Shown here piece by piece: positions 33,712 through 47,600 of a stretch of DNA of 64,000 bases. Source of the DNA: Plectrocnemia conspersa (taxonomy: Eukaryota > Arthropoda > Insecta > Trichoptera > Polycentropodidae). Both the position numbers and the translations under genes were made by a program. The notes below the pieces were generated by a model. The model saw only the letters and a list, made by a program, of their open reading frames with translations. It was not told where the DNA came from and did no database searches. Every line of letters starts with the position of its first letter. Positions within the stretch are counted from its first letter, which is position 1. Location of the stretch: contig VTFK01000214.1 in the NCBI GenBank assembly GCA_009617715.1, positions 1 to 64,000 on the forward strand. The letters run 5' to 3'.

Positions 33712-33885
33712 GGACGGATGGCAATTATACACAGATTTGGCCGCTGCAGTAGATGTTTATTGAATTTATTATCCGGCGGATAATGCTCTGTCGGCTGTCG
33801 TACTCCAGTCGTGCTCCGAAAAAGAGTGTACTGTCCTCACCGCCGTCACGTCAGTGTTGCTAGTTAAATCACTTTACCCCAAAAT
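33712..33885 (+). repeat. Copy 4 of the dispersed GTGACGGGTGGCAATT repeat
   Basis: Reads gacggatggcaattatacac, then gccgctgcagtagatgttta and, at the right, cgccgtcacgtcagtgttgc. It is the most diverged copy, missing the gtgacggg word. Confidence 0.55.
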
Positions 33886-34519
33886 ACATATCTTACACAC
33901 TGTAAGCTGCAACTGTAAAACACAATAAGCGATATGATATTTTTTAATGTGTCTGTCATTGCGAAACCTTCTAATTCATTTGTACACTTTATGGTGTGAC
34001 AGACATGCATCAACATACTTAAATTTCATCAGTTGATTAGTTTTAATGGGTTTAATTCCTGCACCACATATAATCTAGCAATTTTAAATTTCAACGGCCA
34101 TGTTAAACTACTGCTGTGTCTTTGTGTTGCATACCTGATTTATATCGACACCAGTCGGCCTAACACCAAAATTATATTTTATATATTTTAATAATGATTT
34201 CCCCTATTCTATAAAAAAAATAATTAAAGTATATTTTATAGTAATTCCAAATGGATTATTTGTATGGTTTATTGCACTTTTTACCTTGATATTATTTTAT
34301 TAAAATTCGATAAGAAAACGTTATATAATAACGATATTAACTAGAAAATAATTTAAAAAATCAAACAAAACAATAAAGATTTTTCTTTTGACAGAAAATA
34401 TTAATAATTTATATTATGTCAAGAATGAAGCAATGAGTTAATTAAAATTAGGTTTGAGTTTTTTATTTTATATTTTTATTATTGTGTATAAAATTTATTT
34501 ATATATTTTTCATAGGAAA

Positions 34520-35143
34520 ATGAGCGTTGAAGAATTGAAAAATGCACCCAAACATGAACGGAAATTTCAGAAATCAAGGCGTAAATTATTAAACGACGGA
34601 CTTAACATTTCAAGCGAATTTTTAAACACATTTTTCTCGGACGAGAAAAATAAATATTCCTATGATGAAATGTTGAATAATTACAAATCTAGCATGCAAG
34701 AAGCTTTCAACAAAATCAAGCTGGAGGCGAAGATGTACAAACGTGTAAAGGATATAAAGTCGAAACACAAATTTGATATTGCAAAGAGTGAAGACGGAAC
34801 CGATAGTACATTATTAAGTCATGATTGTAACTTGACGATAGATTTCGACTTATCGAATATATTAAACAGTGAATGTGAAAAAGACGATTCTATTTTGGAT
34901 CTGCAAGACATTCCTTTAGATGAAAATAACGTTAAGTCGGAAGTTGAAAGTAAGACTTGTTTTGAAACGTATCGAAAATGTGATGTAAGCGATATGAACA
35001 TTAATAATAATAAATGTCATAACAATTGTACAAAAAAAAAAGTTAAAATAAATTCTCAAAACGCAAGTTCACAAAGTCGTACAGGATGGCTTGAAATAAA
35101 TCCAATTATTACCAGAACAGGTTTAATGGTGACAATTAAATAA
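34520..35143 (+). CDS. Unrecognised acidic protein, 207 residues
   Basis: Not recognised. The ATG at 34520 directly follows a good acceptor (tttttcatag) and opens MSVEELKNAPKHERKFQKSR, so a 5' UTR exon upstream is likely. Residues 1-100 are charged and helical-looking, with a basic KFQKSRRKLL segment. Residues 100-170 are acidic and Ser/Asp-rich (DSILDLQDIPLDENNVKSEV). A basic KKKVKIN precedes the C-terminus RTGWLEINPIITRTGLMVTI, which ends in alternating hydrophobics and looks like a conserved motif. No signal peptide or membrane segment. Two basic patches suggest a nuclear protein. It runs divergently from POP5 with about 2.2 kb between starts. An AATAAA overlaps the stop. Confidence 0.7.
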   Translation: MSVEELKNAPKHERKFQKSRRKLLNDGLNISSEFLNTFFSDEKNKYSYDEMLNNYKSSMQEAFNKIKLEAKMYKRVKDIKSKHKFDIAKSEDGTDSTLLSHDCNLTIDFDLSNILNSECEKDDSILDLQDIPLDENNVKSEVESKTCFETYRKCDVSDMNINNNKCHNNCTKKKVKINSQNASSQSRTGWLEINPIITRTGLMVTIK

Positions 35144-35149
35144 ATAAAA

Positions 35150-35655
35150 TAACAGTTGATTATTTAATGTGATCAAGATAAAATCTTTTTTAGTTTTTTA
35201 ACGATGTTTCTTGACTCCAGACACATAAACAAAGTTTCCCAAAGTTTAAGATTTCCCACAGGATGGTCTCCATTAATGATTCATGCATAAACCGAGCATT
35301 GTTATTATAACTTTATATTATATTATGAAATCTGTTGAACAGTTTTTAGGAAACAAATAAAAAATCCACAAGTACGATTGCAATTTTATTGAATAGAATA
35401 ATTGTAACATTTAAGTAAAATCATGCAATAACATCAATACATTCAAGACTTTGTTAACATTTAGACAATAAAATATCATACAAGGAATGTCAAAATTTCA
35501 CAATAAGTTTATAACTTAGTTCTAAAAATACACTTTATTTTGGATAAATAAATAGAGGGTAGCATATTGGCAATTTACAAGGTTTAAGACATTTTTTTAG
35601 AGCCGTATCTATTTGAATCTATTTAATGTATGTAATGTTGATGGTTTTATTTGAA
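35150..35655. other. Convergent 3' flanks of the acidic gene and orcokinin
   Basis: The region lies between two converging stop codons. On the minus strand orcokinin 3' UTR signals such as tttattgaatag and caataaaat (about 35385-35475) are possible polyadenylation sites. No gene. Confidence 0.5.
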
Positions 35656-35660
35656 AGTGT

Positions 35661-38600
35661 TTATGGTGCAAAGCGTTTCACGAAATGCTCCATGTTGGAA
35701 TGGTCCAGTTCGTCGAAGTTTATCGTTTCCCCACTTTTCTTCTCTTCGTTCTTGTCTCCTGATGTTTGAGAATAGTAGGCCAATGGGGATGAATAGCCGC
35801 CGAACAAGCCATGTCCGTATGCCAATCTCCTGAAGAAGAAAAAATATGTAAAAAATAATAACCAGCTATTTTTATTTTTATCAGACCGATTTGTTGACCG
35901 GTTTATGTAACTATTATATAAACATTTGTGTACTATAGTCAAATTTATTTTTTATAAGGGTGCAAGAACATTTTTAATTAAAATTGATGAATATGGGTAT
36001 TTTGCAGTTGACAAGCCATAAATTAACACAAAATCTATAAAACCCCTCTTCTTCATAGGTTTCGAAACTCATCTAGAAAGTAACGTGGTGACTATCGGTT
36101 AGGTATAATACACCTATTGAAATTTACGCATTGACTGTGAGAAAAACTTGTCGCAATTCGCGTTAAAAGCGCAATTCACCACCGACAAGTGGAAGAGACT
36201 AGCAAAAGCATTATTCAACGGTCGTTCGGACCTTTACAAATACAAATGCTATTGTATTACAGTGACAAACGTAGTAGATTAAACGCCATATGACAAGTGC
36301 GAGGTTGCCAGATCTTTAAATATTTAAACTGTAACAGTGACGTCAATATTCTAATAGGAAAGCAGACGGAATAAAAGAAATTCAATTACACCCCCAAATT
36401 TCGTAATTGGCCGTCGTGATTCGGACAACAGGGAACCTCGTCCAGTTAGAACAAGCATATATAAGCAAAAACATAACACGTACAATTTACGTCCATTTAG
36501 AATTCGTTTCTGGTAAAAACAAAAAAATCCCCGACTAAGGATACATCGACATAGACACCAGTTTTAAAAATTACTGGATTACGAAGCAAACAAGGCTAGG
36601 AGAACATCACGTATAAATAATGATACGCAAATTGTACGTGACTGAAAGTTGTTGTACAGTAATAATATTTTATAACTAAAAACCTATGCATTATACAAAA
36701 AAAAATAACTTGAAACTTGGGTTCAGACACTATTAACCTTAATAACATTAATTTTAATAAGTATTGTTTGAACTATCCTTTGTAGTTATTGGACGGTCAC
36801 CTAATAAATATAAGCTTTCACAAAGTGTTGGAATTGGAAGTGGAGCCAATTTTTAATGTGGTTGGATCTTTTCTTGATCTATCATTGATTTCAGTTTCTT
36901 AGAAGAAATAAAATATGTGAGCAAATAATATATGTATACAATAATATATTCCCTAAAAAATTATCCTAAAATATTTATACTAAATATTTATATAATCCAT
37001 TCCCTATTATGCTGTCTCTACAACTGTTACATATAGGTTCGCCTATCATATAAATATTTTACTACTATTCAAATCAAAATCAAATTGATGAAAAAATAAA
37101 CGAGCTAAACCAATTGAATTGCGAGTTAAACTGTTTTACAATCAGTGTTATAGTCTTATGCTTTAAATGAGCTTTTGAACTATCTCGCATGGTAATAATA
37201 ATAAGTTAACTACCTTTTAGCAATATTTTCTGTAAAATATAAATATTAAATAAATAAAGAATACTGGTTATGTATATGTATATATCTATGCATGTAGAGC
37301 AATTGAATACGCTTGGGTATGTACTTTGAGTCACTGTATTTAGTGTTTTTGAAATAAATTTAATATTGTATAAATTTTATAAATATGGTTTACAGTCAGT
37401 AAGTAAAGTTGTCCGATCGATTATTTTTATTATTTTATATGTGTATTATTAGAGAAATTAAATGTTCTTGCTAACTAGTTTAAGTATAATCCTGTATACT
37501 ATAAGCACTACTGCATTAGAGAGAACGTATTATAAATATAATACATACAATAATGCATTTATTAAAGTATAGATACTATTAAATATAATATATAATATAA
37601 TATCATATGTTAACTATTAAATAATTAAAAATATAATATGTTTACTATTAAATATAAATGGATTAGTTCACTGCAACTGAAGTGAACACGAGTTAGGTTT
37701 CGATGTCTTGCTGCGAAAGATGATTAGAGGACCTTTTCCCTCAACATAATGTATTCATGTCGTATAATATATGATTTTACAAATATCAACTTTTACTAAC
37801 AAAGGATGCCGCTGATTAAAAAACGTTGAAAAGTTTCAATTAAAATAAAATCCTACAATATGCTTTTGATCAAGCTTTCATTCTACAAAGTGTGCGGCAG
37901 CAAAAAACCTATTCAACTACAGTTTTTCATTACCGCTACAAATCCGCAATCTAGTTGTATTGTCCAAAGCCAAATAATAATATTAAACATGTGTGATCAA
38001 ATAGATAAACTTTAATAGAAACGAATCATAGATATATTTAACATTTATATTATTTAAAATGAAATATTAGATTTATTTGTAGATTAAGTCTAGCCCAATA
38101 TAAAATATAATAAGGGTAAAATCTTATTAAGAAAAGAGCATGGTCAAAAAGGGTAAGTTAATAACCGTGGTTTAATACTGGGCTAGTTCTTCTCTATTAC
38201 GCGTTTTATCTGAAATGTCAGGTTGTGTGTATATAAAAAAATACTGTCCCCCAAATACGTTTATACAACATAAACAACGTTCTCTGCCGTCGCTTTTAAT
38301 ACAGTACCCAAAAGCTTTTCCGGTTGGGTAGTGAAGTATAATAAACATATTGTCGATTCCTTTCGGTGATGAATTTACCATGATATCTTGTGTTTAATAT
38401 GATGTAGAAAATTTAATTACCTCAAGTAGTTTGCATTCATTGGGCTGATTTCCCTGAGAAGATTTCCACCGCCGAGAGCATCTAGATTGCGGGCGTTATG
38501 ACCTGTTTGATGGTTAAAATTATGATTAATTAATTGATTTATTTATTGTTTGAGTCATTTTTACTGACAATACTTACGAAACATCTCAAGATATAAAATA

Positions 38601-41600
38601 TTTGAGTCTAACATGAATTGCTCCATGTTTTTCGGGAAAACTAACCCTGGATATTCTAATCAAAATATCAATACATTGCTTTTAAATGTTAAGTGGAATA
38701 CTAATAGTAATATTATTGTTATGTTATAAGGAGTATATTAATAAGTTTACTATTAAATATATTGTAGAAGCGACCCAAAAAAATATTTTTGTTTCTGTAA
38801 TATCACAATAAACATATTGTTGTATTGTATTATATGTCATATAATTTAAAGGATTTTATACTTTTGTCTTTATAAATCTACAAACGTAACATACTAAAAT
38901 TACGCTAGTCGATTTACTATAATATAATATGGCTAATGTAAATCAGAGTAATGGTTGGAAAAAATTAGTATGATTTTATTTGATTTTATACGAATTGATT
39001 TCAATTGTATCTGATTAGTATAATATATAATTATAATCACGATCGATCTTCGCAGATTAGGTTTTTAAAATATTCAGAATCTCGCGACTGAATTAATATT
39101 ATAAAATCGAGGTGGTGCATTTATTGAATGTAAGCTGTAATAATAGTATTTATTTAATACAATATATATCACTGATTTCAATCTGTGATATATATTGTTA
39201 GTAGTTGTTGATTGTGTTTACTCGGTTGTATCGCATTTGACTAAATCCTGTCATGTTAAAACGAAAGAATTACAATAAACACAAGAGAATAAAAATATGG
39301 AAGACATTAGGCAGATATTTAAACTTTTTTACAATGCATGTATTCTTAAAATGTATTCAATAAATCAATTTTTTTAATATGAAAATGACTAAATATATAC
39401 AGATTATTTTATTTTTACTGTCTGGCTTAAAAAAACACAACAATATTATAACAATTATTAAATATTTAGAATTAAAATAGTATTTTTAAATTTAATTATG
39501 TAAAATGAATGGATTTTTATATGTTCTATTGAATTCTACAATTTCCATTATATTACTGCATAATTAAAAAAAAATATTATATACCAAAAGTTCTAGTGCG
39601 ACCAGAGAATTTTTATTATTAACTATTCAATGTTCTAAGAGATTAATTGCTAAATAAATGATGAACAATAAATAAGATTTATAAAAATGGTAGATATAGC
39701 TGTGATTTGTCTTTTTTATAAAGCAATTATAGTCGAATTATATTAAGCAATATACATTTTTATTGTTGGTCAATCGTTAAACATATATCGATTTAAGTTA
39801 ATTAAAATATGGAAAACATAATCTGTAATAAATATTTTTTTTGAATTACCCATTTGTAAGATAATTGTTTTCATAGTTAATAATAATAACCTATGTATAC
39901 AATTGTCAAGTTGTAGTTAAAACATAGTTATTTGCTTTTAGTTTTCAAAAAAATATTAAGCAATTATTATAAATGGCGATAAACTATTACTTTTATCAAT
40001 TGATTAATAGTATTAATAATATAAGAAAAACAATTTATAAAGGTAAAATAATTCTTAAAATTTCATAATACATTTAAAATAGCTTAGATCAAAATTCTTT
40101 CATTGTTCAGCTTCACGAATTCTTAGTCAATTCAAATAATCATAATAAATTGTTCCGTGTACGTTTCTATATTGACATAAGTTTCGTCAGACAATTTATA
40201 CTTTTGTCCGTATCTACATATATATGTTTTTTCATTTCTAAAGCTACTTTGATCTGTGCTTATCAAACAATGGCGAAAAATAAAATAGCTTCGGTTCCTT
40301 CGCATTTAAGTTATTTAAAATTTTCGCTTTTGTAAGAGCGTGGATTTTACATAAGAGTTTTGAGTTTGATTCTATAGCCAATACACAATTGTTATATAAA
40401 ACATTTATTTTACATACACAGAAGTAAACGTTTTTTACCACGTTGATTGATCATTATGTCAGCGCAACTTAATCCGCATTTAATGAACTTAATTAGCTGT
40501 TCATCAACGAAATGCACTAATTGTTTTTCACGTGAAGCTGAAACTGGTTTATTTAACAAAGCATTATAAAATATAAAGTAAACGACGATTATTCAGCTGA
40601 AAAATATGTTAATTGAATAAAAAAAGAAATTGATGTTATAGTTTATTCATATGAATCGATGAACATTTCTTATATTTATATCATTATTACAATAACGATG
40701 AGATCCTTTTATGTATAATATATATTTTTTTTTTTTTAATAATATTTATAAGCCAATTTATTGTCTGAGTCACTCTTCTCGTTGAGGATGTTTAGAATAT
40801 GTTGTGGCTCTTTAGTCTTGAACTACCGCTTTCAATCGAGCGAATCAGATTTCCGCCGCCTAATTGATCCAAATTCCTGATCAAATTACCTCCTCCCAAT
40901 TGATCTAAATTGCGGGCAAAATTACCTCCGCGCAACATATGTATCCTTTTAGGTATATTTCCACCTCCGATTGTATCCAAGTGTCTTATTGGTATATTTC
41001 CACCTCCGATTCCATCTAAATTCTGTTTCGGTATATTCCCACCTCCGATTCCATCCAAATTCCTAACCAAATTTCCACCTCCTAATTGATCCAAATTCCG
41101 AACAAGATTACCACCTCCTATTTGATCCAAATTCCGGACTAGATTTCCACCTCCCAACTGATCTAAATTTCTGACCAGATTTCCACCTCCGATTGGGTCC
41201 AAGCTCCGAACTAAATTACCACCCCCTAATTGATCCAAGTTGCGTACTAGATTACCACCTCCCAATTGATCTAAATTCCTGATCAAATTTCCACCACCGA
41301 TCTGATCCAAATTTCGAACCAAATTTCCTCCTCCTAGATGATCCAAGTTTCTGACCAAATTACCACCCCCCAATTGATCCAAGTTTCTGACCACATTTCC
41401 GCCTCCGATCGGATCTACTATGTACTCCTGTGCGGCCCCGTTTGCTTTTTGATAACTCCTATAATTCTGGTTTACAGCCGGTCCTGAAATAACAATTTAG
41501 ACAGAATAATTAATGTTGTACTCGGAACCATGCTAGTTTAAGCGTACTGCACCAAAGAATATGAATGCAGGTGACATAAACGTACAAAAAACATTTAGAT

Positions 41601-44600
41601 GAATTTCTATGACAAGGTGAACCGAAAGCCCCGCTGTGACACTTTCATATTGCGATCCTTTCATGTGATGAAAGGTATGATGATAAGTAGTCGTGTGCAG
41701 GAAATATCCTCTATGCATAAATAAAGCAGTGAATTATCAAATATATTTACCAATTAATGTATATAGCTGAAACCTTAAATGAAATTTTCGGGATAAACTT
41801 GAACTTAATATTATGTTACGTGAAGGGTTTCAAAAATTTTACTCAAATAAATATACAGTGAATATTACGATGAAATATATTAAAGTTTTAGATTATTAAT
41901 TAATCCAGAAATGATTGTGAATTAAAAAGCGTCCATCCACCAATGATTATACTAAATAATATATTATGAACTAATCTAAAAGGTTAGTAATAAAAATCAT
42001 CATATATGCTTATAAGATATTAATAAAAAAAAACTATGTTACCATTTATTCTAAATCGACTATCAATAATGCAAAATTAAAAGCAATAGTGATATTAAAC
42101 TATTCATGTCTTATTCAATCTGCTCGTACATGAACCATTGTTGCTATAAAATGTTGATACAATTAAATAATATGATTATTAGATATGCATAAAATAAATT
42201 TGCTGAAACCTTTATTTATAAATTATTGCAATCATTGTGATCGGATAAGTTATAAACATTAACTTATTTTATGTGATTAGTACGTATATACGATTACATA
42301 TATAATTAACGACACAATAATAAAATACACTTACCTTTTCGAAACACGAAACATATAACTAGAATACACATTTACAAAATACCCAACACCCAAAAAACCA
42401 ATCTTGACCACCGTCCGAATACAGATTAAGTGTGATTTAGCAATTTTTGCAAAGGCTTTACCTTTGTTTAGGTATTTTGTTTTAACCCGCTCAGCACGTG
42501 TGCGAATCACGTCTTCTCAAGAATTTAAGGACCGATGAAGTTTTTAATGGAAATTCTTCTTGATTATAAGGGAAAACAAGAGAAATTGTATACGAGGCTT
42601 GAATTGAGAATTATAGAGCGTCTGGCGACACTGCATTGTTTTAAAGAGTTTAACTAAAATATATATTTTTACATTAAAACTTCTTAAAGTTCACTTCTCA
42701 TAAAATGTATTAAGATTAACTGTTTCTCTTCAGTTAAATAATAATTGAAATTCGACTCGAACTCGCGACATTTCAAAGGCGATTTGGCCATATTACAAAC
42801 GGCCAGATAAACTTGAGCTTAATCGTTTGGTTTTATTGTGTTGATATTATAAATACATTATGGAAAGATTCTTGGAAATATATATATCTTTGAAAGCGAA
42901 ACAGTTCGCCGGGAACGGTACGTGTCTTTTGTTAAATTCGATTCATTTCCATAGCTTAAATACTGAATTCGAATAATAGACTGACGGCTTTCGATTTTCA
43001 ATAAGTATTTTGCATATATAGTTATACAGGTTTTATTCTACCCCGTGATTAAAATGATAATTTAATTATTTTGAGTGACGCATTTCATCCGGAAAATCCT
43101 GATGCAACCGAATAAAAGTAAAGCGAACGATTAATACCCACGAGTATATTCACACATATTAATCTAATTGAAATATACAGTTGTTAGTATAACGAATCGA
43201 TATTAATAAAACTGACGATACACAATTGGGATATTGTACAAACAATAAATTTGACAAACATTTGATTATGAAATATTTACACACACAGTATATATATATG
43301 TAAAATGATTATAATGTACATAATTATAAAATAATTTTAATAGACGAATGAAAATTCATTTACTAAGTTGTTTTCTTAAGAAGAAATATGTCTCATAATA
43401 TTTACCGTAATCTTCATATCGCGATTCCCGTAGCTCATTCAGGAGTCGAGCGATTTCTTCCTGTGGATAAAGAAAGATAAACATTATATCTACATATATG
43501 TATTTAAAAAAACATGTAATGAATGTCTTACAATTCTCTCATATATAAAATTTATTTTTCATTATAACATATTATGTAAAATATGACATTAATTATTATT
43601 TATACGGCAAAATTTATTGCTCCTTACATTCGTGTCAACCATATTCATTTACATTACAAATATGGGTCTAACTGAAAACAAGATGTAAAATAAAAACACA
43701 TCCTACATGTCGAAAAATGTAATTAGTCAAGGTTATTTGAGTAACACTTAAGCGCTTTCGGATTTACGTTCCACGTTTGGATTTTATATTAAATAATATT
43801 TTTAAAAACGTCCATAGAATGACATAAAGCTTTAATTAACCCATTTTGCCGTTTTACAAAAGCTTGCTCACGTAATGCGTTATCGTTTAACTGAAAAACG
43901 TAATGCTGGCTGTCCGCATCAAAGACGGTTCGAAAGGGGGATATTTGCCGAGTTCACCTGACAGAGCTTAAATTGACCGAAGCTCTCGAAGCGAGCTTTC
44001 AAGACGGTTAATTAAAAGTCCATCTTATTTATCCATTCGGGCACTCGTAAAAATCCATTAAAACTGCGTCGGAGTAGGGAATCGTTTTGCGGTTTAATAT
44101 TTAATTTTAATCACGATCGAAATGGCAATCGAGAGCTTTTCGAAGCTTAATATTCAACCGGCTCTGTTTTGCATTGTAAAGTTTTAAAGCTACACTTAAA
44201 ATTTTGTTTGATGAATGTTAAATTATGAATGTAATAATTATTCCTGAGGTACGATCACCTTTATAAAATAATCTAACTGTTCGGTTTAATGAATATATTT
44301 TTGTAAAAAAAAATTTATATACCGACATAATCGCAAATAAATTATAGATATTTATTTTTAATTATTTTATTTTAAAACAAAGGGTAAAAGCGAACGTATT
44401 ATATTTCACAAAATTTTCGCAAATTCTACGTTATCAATTTCATTGAAATTTTTTATACGCTTTATGTTTTATTAAGATTTAAAAAGCATTTGGTAAAAAA
44501 CCTAACATAATAGATAAGCAAGAACATGTTTTTAGATCATAGCAAAAACTATACTTGTTAAATTAAATAATAAATAAACAGTTATATTGTACACATAAAT

Positions 44601-47600
44601 TAATTTTTTACCAGCTCCTCATAACTATCGCTGAAAATTTCATTGCTGGATGGTTCGTGAAAAATAAGTGTTTTTAAGCTCTAACGTTCTGGCTGCAACA
44701 TGTAAGAATAAGGAACGCAATCGCGAGCTGAAAGTCACCGAGCATTAATTACGGGTTGTCAACACTAAAAAGTGCTGAATATTTCTACATACACGTTACA
44801 CCAAGAGTGCAATATTGTATTCCAACGCAAATAGGCATTAGATTACAAATAACCCGTACTCCCACTTATAGAGATATCTCAGAAATTTAGACATCTCATA
44901 AAAGTACTCCGCTTCACTTGGATTCCAGACAAATGAGCCATATTCGAGGACACTGCAAACTAGCGCATCGTACAGAACGCAATAAATTATTAAAGTGACA
45001 CGCACTCCGCATAACGAAGCCGAGATATGCCTAAGCTGTAAGAGAGCCCGCCGGACAAGGGTATCTGAAAAATGTGGCAATGTGATGCTGAAAATTAGTC
45101 GATTGTCGTTCGACCACCTCCACAGTGACTTCAGATATTTTTGTAAAAAGGATGACTCTAGACTTTGAAAGATTTTCAGGTCAACCACTTACACTTATAT
45201 AAAATATTCCGAGTTAATAATTTCAGAGTTAAAAACAGAGGACCCAGATTGGATCCCTGTGGTACTCCAGAAAGAGCGAAATACTCATCTAGCATAGCTC
45301 ACATATTGACAGCGACGACTGAGATCTTAAAATTGTTCCTTAATTCAAAAGACTACTGTGTCAAATTAAATAGTGCTTTGACTTCAATTTTTAATAAATA
45401 GATTTTTTTTTATCAATAAATATTTATTTATAAACTATTGTTGTAATTTTTATTTAAAATACCACAATTTATATTTGTTATTATATAAATAAAAATATTC
45501 GTATTACATTTACTTTAATTAACTCACAATAAACAATTTACTTTAAAATATAAAGATCGACTAATACCTAAAAGACTTGGGTTCAAATATCATATTACTT
45601 CAATTTCAAGATCGAAATTAGTGATTATTATAGAATTATAATTTTGATCGAATATCAGAGATTAAGTTTTTATAGATTATACTAATCTCAGAGATGAATA
45701 ATTAAAATAAAATCGAGCTAGGTTGTACGTAGTGACATTTTTTGATTATAAGCTATAATAAAATATTAAAATGAATTAAATATATGTCACTGATTTGACT
45801 TAGATTTAAATACATTTAGTTGTTGATTGTGTTCACCTTGTTGTAACACAAACGTCTGTCAATATGTCTGAAGATTAATTTATTAATATGATATATCTAC
45901 TATAAACATATATTTTAATTGGTTTAACATGTATGTCAAAATCTACAAACAAAATTTTGAAGTAATTAGTTTAATAGTTAGTTTTATCGATATATTATAA
46001 ACAAGCAAACATCATATTGAAACGAGCAAATGAGAAACAAATAAGTTAAATACGAAACTTGAAAACGTAGCGTTATATTAGTCATTATGTAAGTTTTTGT
46101 AAGCCTTGGAAATCGCTTATTTGAGAAGACTTCATCACGATTTTCGAACAGTACGCCCATATTTTATCTTAGATCAGATCCATCTACGGCTATATTAAAA
46201 ATATTGATTTACATAATAAATAAATATAAATCTATGGTTTCACAAAAGTATTTTATTTTATTTTTATAGGCTGTATTATTTTTAACATTAAATGACAGAA
46301 GGTGTTTCTGCGCTTGACATTTTAATTAAATAATTGACTTGACTGTGATCGATTATTAGTAATTTAAAAAAAGGAAATTTCTTTTGATGTCCTCGGTGGT
46401 ATTAAGTTGATCCCCCGTCCAAATTAATAATTAGCTTTCCTTCAAACAATCGACAAAATCAACATTGTCGCCGATGTTTGTCGAAATAACGCGAAGCGTT
46501 CAGTGTTTGTCCAATTGTTTAATACTCGCACCCGGTTAATAAAACATGAACGTTTGACGTGATGTACTCGAAGTCGAATTGGACCACGCCTACCGCGTAT
46601 TGACAAAGGTATTAATATTAATGGCGCCTGCAGTATTATTCAACGCCGAAGGGACCCGAAATTCGAATGTCAAAGGACCCGAGTCCTTTCATTATTAAGC
46701 GGAAGCCCAGAAAACGGAATTGATTAATTATGAATAAAAATAAAATAAAACACATTATTTTTATTGCTAACATAATTCATAGTGGCTGATATATAATAAT
46801 CTGAAATAGTATTTGATTTGCTTCTCGCAATATAATTAGCCTATTAATACAAATGCTACATCTATCAAGCCAGATCACTTTCTTCGTGCGAAAACGTGAC
46901 CGCCAGATATATATTCCTATTTAATTTTAAATCTGTAAGAACAAATTAAAAGTAAGGTAAACAAGAATTAAAAGCTCTGCGCTGTTTCGATCAGAGGATA
47001 AAGATATGCAGATGACACGAATAATAAAAAAATAAAAATAAAGTAAGAGATTTTTAGATAATAACAAAACATTATCTTGTTTGATATAACCAAGAAAGAA
47101 ACAATTAGTGACTTACTACAAGCATGATTTTAGTACATATGACCTCAAAAAAAGGAGAAGAATTAATCTTATGTTGATTAATGATAGGAACAAATTAATT
47201 CCACACAATTCCAAATTCTCACTTTTCGCCAATGAGCTAAGTATTAATTTAAATTGATTACATTTAGGATTACATCAAACTTTAATTTTGATATGTTTAG
47301 AATAAAAAAATAAGATATATATAAGCTATTCTAAAACTAAAACTCTACATAATATTATGAAATGGATTACAAGGTGCTTCAACGCATAGAAGTGGTAACC
47401 GATTAGGGTGTCCTATTTCCAGCAGATAATAGATTCAATCATCAAATACAAAACATATGCAAAGAGTCTTTAAGATAAAAGGATTTTCCCTGCTATATGC
47501 TAACCAATTGAGGAGCTCGATGGTACTTTATGCTTTGTATATGCAGTAACCTTGCGCATGCAACGCTGATCTGGTTGCCAATTATTGCAACCGACTCAGT

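Noticed and set aside
34819..35001. Minus-strand frame inside the acidic gene
   Set aside because: Shadow of the better-supported plus-strand CDS.
44838..45401. Pair of host exons on opposite strands
   Set aside because: Both frames fall on reverse-transcriptase motifs of one minus-strand LINE remnant.
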